Assembly (NCBI RefSeq): GCF_007858975.2
Contig: NZ_CP042220.2
Span: 3,844,001 to 3,908,000 of the forward strand
Direction of reading: 5' to 3'
DNA: 64,000 nucleotides
DNA from: Dickeya poaceiphila
GTDB lineage: Bacteria; Pseudomonadota; Gammaproteobacteria; Enterobacterales; Enterobacteriaceae
Below, in pieces: positions 62,317-64,000 of the stretch. How positions within the stretch are numbered: the stretch's first letter is position 1; each line of letters starts with the position of its first letter. Position numbers and translations under genes: made by a program. Under the pieces are notes generated by a model. The model saw only the letters and a program-made list of their open reading frames with translations. It was not told where the DNA came from and searched no databases.

Positions 62317-63610
62317 GTCTATCCCCCGTTATCTTCCCCCCACAGGCTGGCATATCCAGAATGGGTTCCTCCAGATAGCGGAAAATGCGCATCGTCAGTA
62401 CGGTGATCTTGTCTGGATCGGTCAGGAAGAGGAGCCGATTCTGCTGCTTGCCGGTGCCCGGCACGCGCGCCTGCTGATTGAGCAAGAAACCCTGTTTTTA
62501 AAAGAGTTTGAATCACTGACCTCGGCCTCTACTGTAGGCCGAATCATCATGGGTCCCTCTCTCACCACATCCAGGGATGGTGATGAGTGGAGAATGGCAA
62601 GAAAACTCACGGCTCCGACCGTTAACCCCCGATCTCCGCGATTAAAAGCAGGCTCACAGTGCGCAGCGTACTGGCTCACATCAGCGTTATCTGAGGGCGG
62701 GAAAGGTTCGTTACGTGAGTTGTGTCTTAACTGGGCGCTGATGTGCGTTGCCGATGGCTTTTTTGGCACAGGCATCAGTCAGGAGCAGTTGAGCAACATG
62801 ATCGCGCATTTCAGGCAAATCTATCTTCAGCTTATCGTAGAAGCCCCTGGCATGGACTATGAGCAAATAGTCAAGCATCCCGCACTGGTAGCGTTTCGTA
62901 AGGAAGTGGAAGCGATCATCGCGCCACAAATCGATAGCGCAGCCTGCGGAAATGCAACCATGCTACAGCGGCTTTGTCTGGCGCTGGATGTGAATGCCAG
63001 ACGTGAAGAGCGGGAGCGGGTCATCAGTCTGCTATTAGGGAATCTCGCGGCAAGCGTTGATAATACCGGCATAGCGCTTTTATGGACCCTCACTCATCTC
63101 TCTCAACAACAGGATTATCAGCTTCAGATTCAGGAACAAGCCCGTCATGGAAAACGATCCGTTGCGCTAGCGGTGGTAAAAGAATCGCTGAGACTGACCC
63201 CGGTTACCGCCTTCTTTGAGCGCACCACGGCTGAGGAAATGGTTATCGATGGCGCATTGATCGCAAAAGGGACGCGGGTGCTGTTCTCACCGTGGCTCAT
63301 ACACCGCAACAAAGCATACTGGGACCAGCCGCTAACCTACAACCCTGAACGCTTTTTATCTGATGCCAAAATCCCACCAGAGCATTACTTTCCCTTTAGC
63401 ATCGGTAAACGTAACTGCGTCGGCATGACGCTGGCATTAGACCAGTTGACAACAGCCATCATTACTTTTTGCGAACATTTTACTTTTTCACTGGCTCCGG
63501 ACACACGGCCTGCTGCGCTTAAACCCCTCTTCGAACTGAATGTCACGCCAAGAGGTGATATCCATTTCATCCTGAAGCAAAACAACAAGGTAACACACCA
63601 TGTCTGCTAA
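62300..63610 (+). CDS. Cytochrome P450
   Basis: This 436-residue heme monooxygenase has the K-helix ExxR (ESLR, about 295-298), an NPERF motif (about 347-351), and the heme loop FPFSIGKRNCVG with Cys373 as the thiolate ligand. The I-helix reads LAASVDNTG, where Asn replaces one Thr of the usual oxygen-activating pair; this may affect proton delivery. No ferredoxin or reductase gene is present in the window, so it must borrow electron donors. It is coupled to the preceding KAS and following flavin monooxygenase genes. Confidence 0.93.
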   Translation: MSANSESIPRYLPPTGWHIQNGFLQIAENAHRQYGDLVWIGQEEEPILLLAGARHARLLIEQETLFLKEFESLTSASTVGRIIMGPSLTTSRDGDEWRMARKLTAPTVNPRSPRLKAGSQCAAYWLTSALSEGGKGSLRELCLNWALMCVADGFFGTGISQEQLSNMIAHFRQIYLQLIVEAPGMDYEQIVKHPALVAFRKEVEAIIAPQIDSAACGNATMLQRLCLALDVNARREERERVISLLLGNLAASVDNTGIALLWTLTHLSQQQDYQLQIQEQARHGKRSVALAVVKESLRLTPVTAFFERTTAEEMVIDGALIAKGTRVLFSPWLIHRNKAYWDQPLTYNPERFLSDAKIPPEHYFPFSIGKRNCVGMTLALDQLTTAIITFCEHFTFSLAPDTRPAALKPLFELNVTPRGDIHFILKQNNKVTHHVC

Positions 63611-64000
63611 GGCGGAGTTAACCCCAAGCACCATCCCCAAACTCAGCTTATTCTTTTTTTCAAATGTCAACAAAGGGGCTTCAACGACACAATATCAGCA
63701 GCTTATTAGCATGGTGCAGTTGGCAGATGAGCTTAACTTCGATGCTATCTGGACGCCTGAACGCCATTTTAACGCCTTTGGCGGAATGTTCCCGAATCCA
63801 TCGGTGCTTAGCGCCGCGCTTGCTGCTTCCACGCGCCGCATCTCGATTCGCGCAGGTAGTGTTGTATTACCTTTGCATGACCCGCTTCGCGTGGCTGAGG
63901 AATGGGCGCTGGTTGATAATCTCTCCGCAGGAAGAGTGGGCGTTGCCTTCGCCGCGGGCTGGCAACGCAATGACTTTGTCCTGAATGCCGGTAACTATAA
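63600..64000 (+). CDS. Luciferase-like flavin monooxygenase (MupA/Atu3671 type), partial
   Basis: The first 133 codons of an FMN-dependent luciferase-like monooxygenase lie at the window end. The start KLSLFFFSNVNKG, then TPERHFNAFGGMFPNPSVL, ISIRAGSVVLPLHDPLRVAE and GRVGVAFAAGWQRNDFVL, match the MupA/Atu3671 group, which is usually found with PKS/NRPS pathways. ATG 63600 overlaps the P450 end by 11 bases. The C-terminal part, and whatever follows, is outside the window. Confidence 0.88.
   Translation, partial: MSAKAELTPSTIPKLSLFFFSNVNKGASTTQYQQLISMVQLADELNFDAIWTPERHFNAFGGMFPNPSVLSAALAASTRRISIRAGSVVLPLHDPLRVAEEWALVDNLSAGRVGVAFAAGWQRNDFVLNAGNY

Noticed and set aside
1..64000. CRISPR arrays, rRNA genes and complete insertion sequences
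   Set aside because: No regularly spaced repeats, no rRNA signatures and no transposase genes with terminal inverted repeats were seen.

Overview
The window looks like chromosomal DNA from an enterobacterium, most likely a Dickeya-type soft-rot plant pathogen. The basis is the pepP-ubiH-ubiI end of a conserved enterobacterial operon, close matches to known enterobacterial families (YagU, AlsE, Vsr, ArgO/LysE), a secreted chorismate mutase, and dense polycistronic gene packing. The genus is inference; no rRNA or tRNA gene is present to settle it.

Layout. 1-2778: end of pepP, then ubiH and ubiI (ubiquinone ring hydroxylation). 3495-4037: a YagU-like membrane protein. 4253-9366: a three-gene unit of DUF1800, DUF1501 and a chitin-synthase-type GT2 glycosyltransferase. 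9460-10534: an orphan HTH protein and an AT-rich spacer. 10535-15722: a peptide/opine-type ABC importer with a fused double ATPase. 16205-26104: a chemoreceptor, an IclR regulator, an HD hydrolase, two MFS pumps, a periplasmic chorismate mutase, and AhpD-like, GNAT and MocR genes. 26170-29627: an AT-rich restriction-modification island (MvaI/BcnI-like nuclease, Dcm-like methyltransferase, Vsr). 29840-30460: an amino-acid exporter. 38486 down to 30423: an eight-gene minus-strand sugar operon of allose/ribose type. 39317-42300: a small unknown gene, a pirin and a diguanylate cyclase.

The last third, 42772 to the end, is the main discovery candidate: 20 tightly packed plus-strand genes forming a carrier-protein-based biosynthetic cluster that runs off the window. 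It holds four KAS III-like proteins with the active-site Cys and three relatives that have lost it, three small acyl carrier proteins, one acyl/aryl-type and two DltA/NRPS-type adenylating ligases, a type III PLP decarboxylase overlapping a carrier gene, two full-length acyl-CoA dehydrogenase-like proteins and a third reduced to the C-terminal domain, two alpha/beta hydrolases, a VOC protein, a P450, a luciferase-like flavin monooxygenase and a MATE exporter. There is no modular PKS or NRPS.

Inferred working model: amino acids and an acyl/aryl acid are activated and loaded onto the small carriers, one aminoacyl group is decarboxylated on its carrier (as in butirosin BtrK), KAS III-type enzymes (two or three of them paired with dead partners, as in PqsBC) join the units, dehydrogenases, P450 and flavin monooxygenase oxidise the product, and the MATE protein exports it. 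The product is unknown. A link to the Dickeya vfm signal cluster is possible but could not be confirmed from sequence alone.
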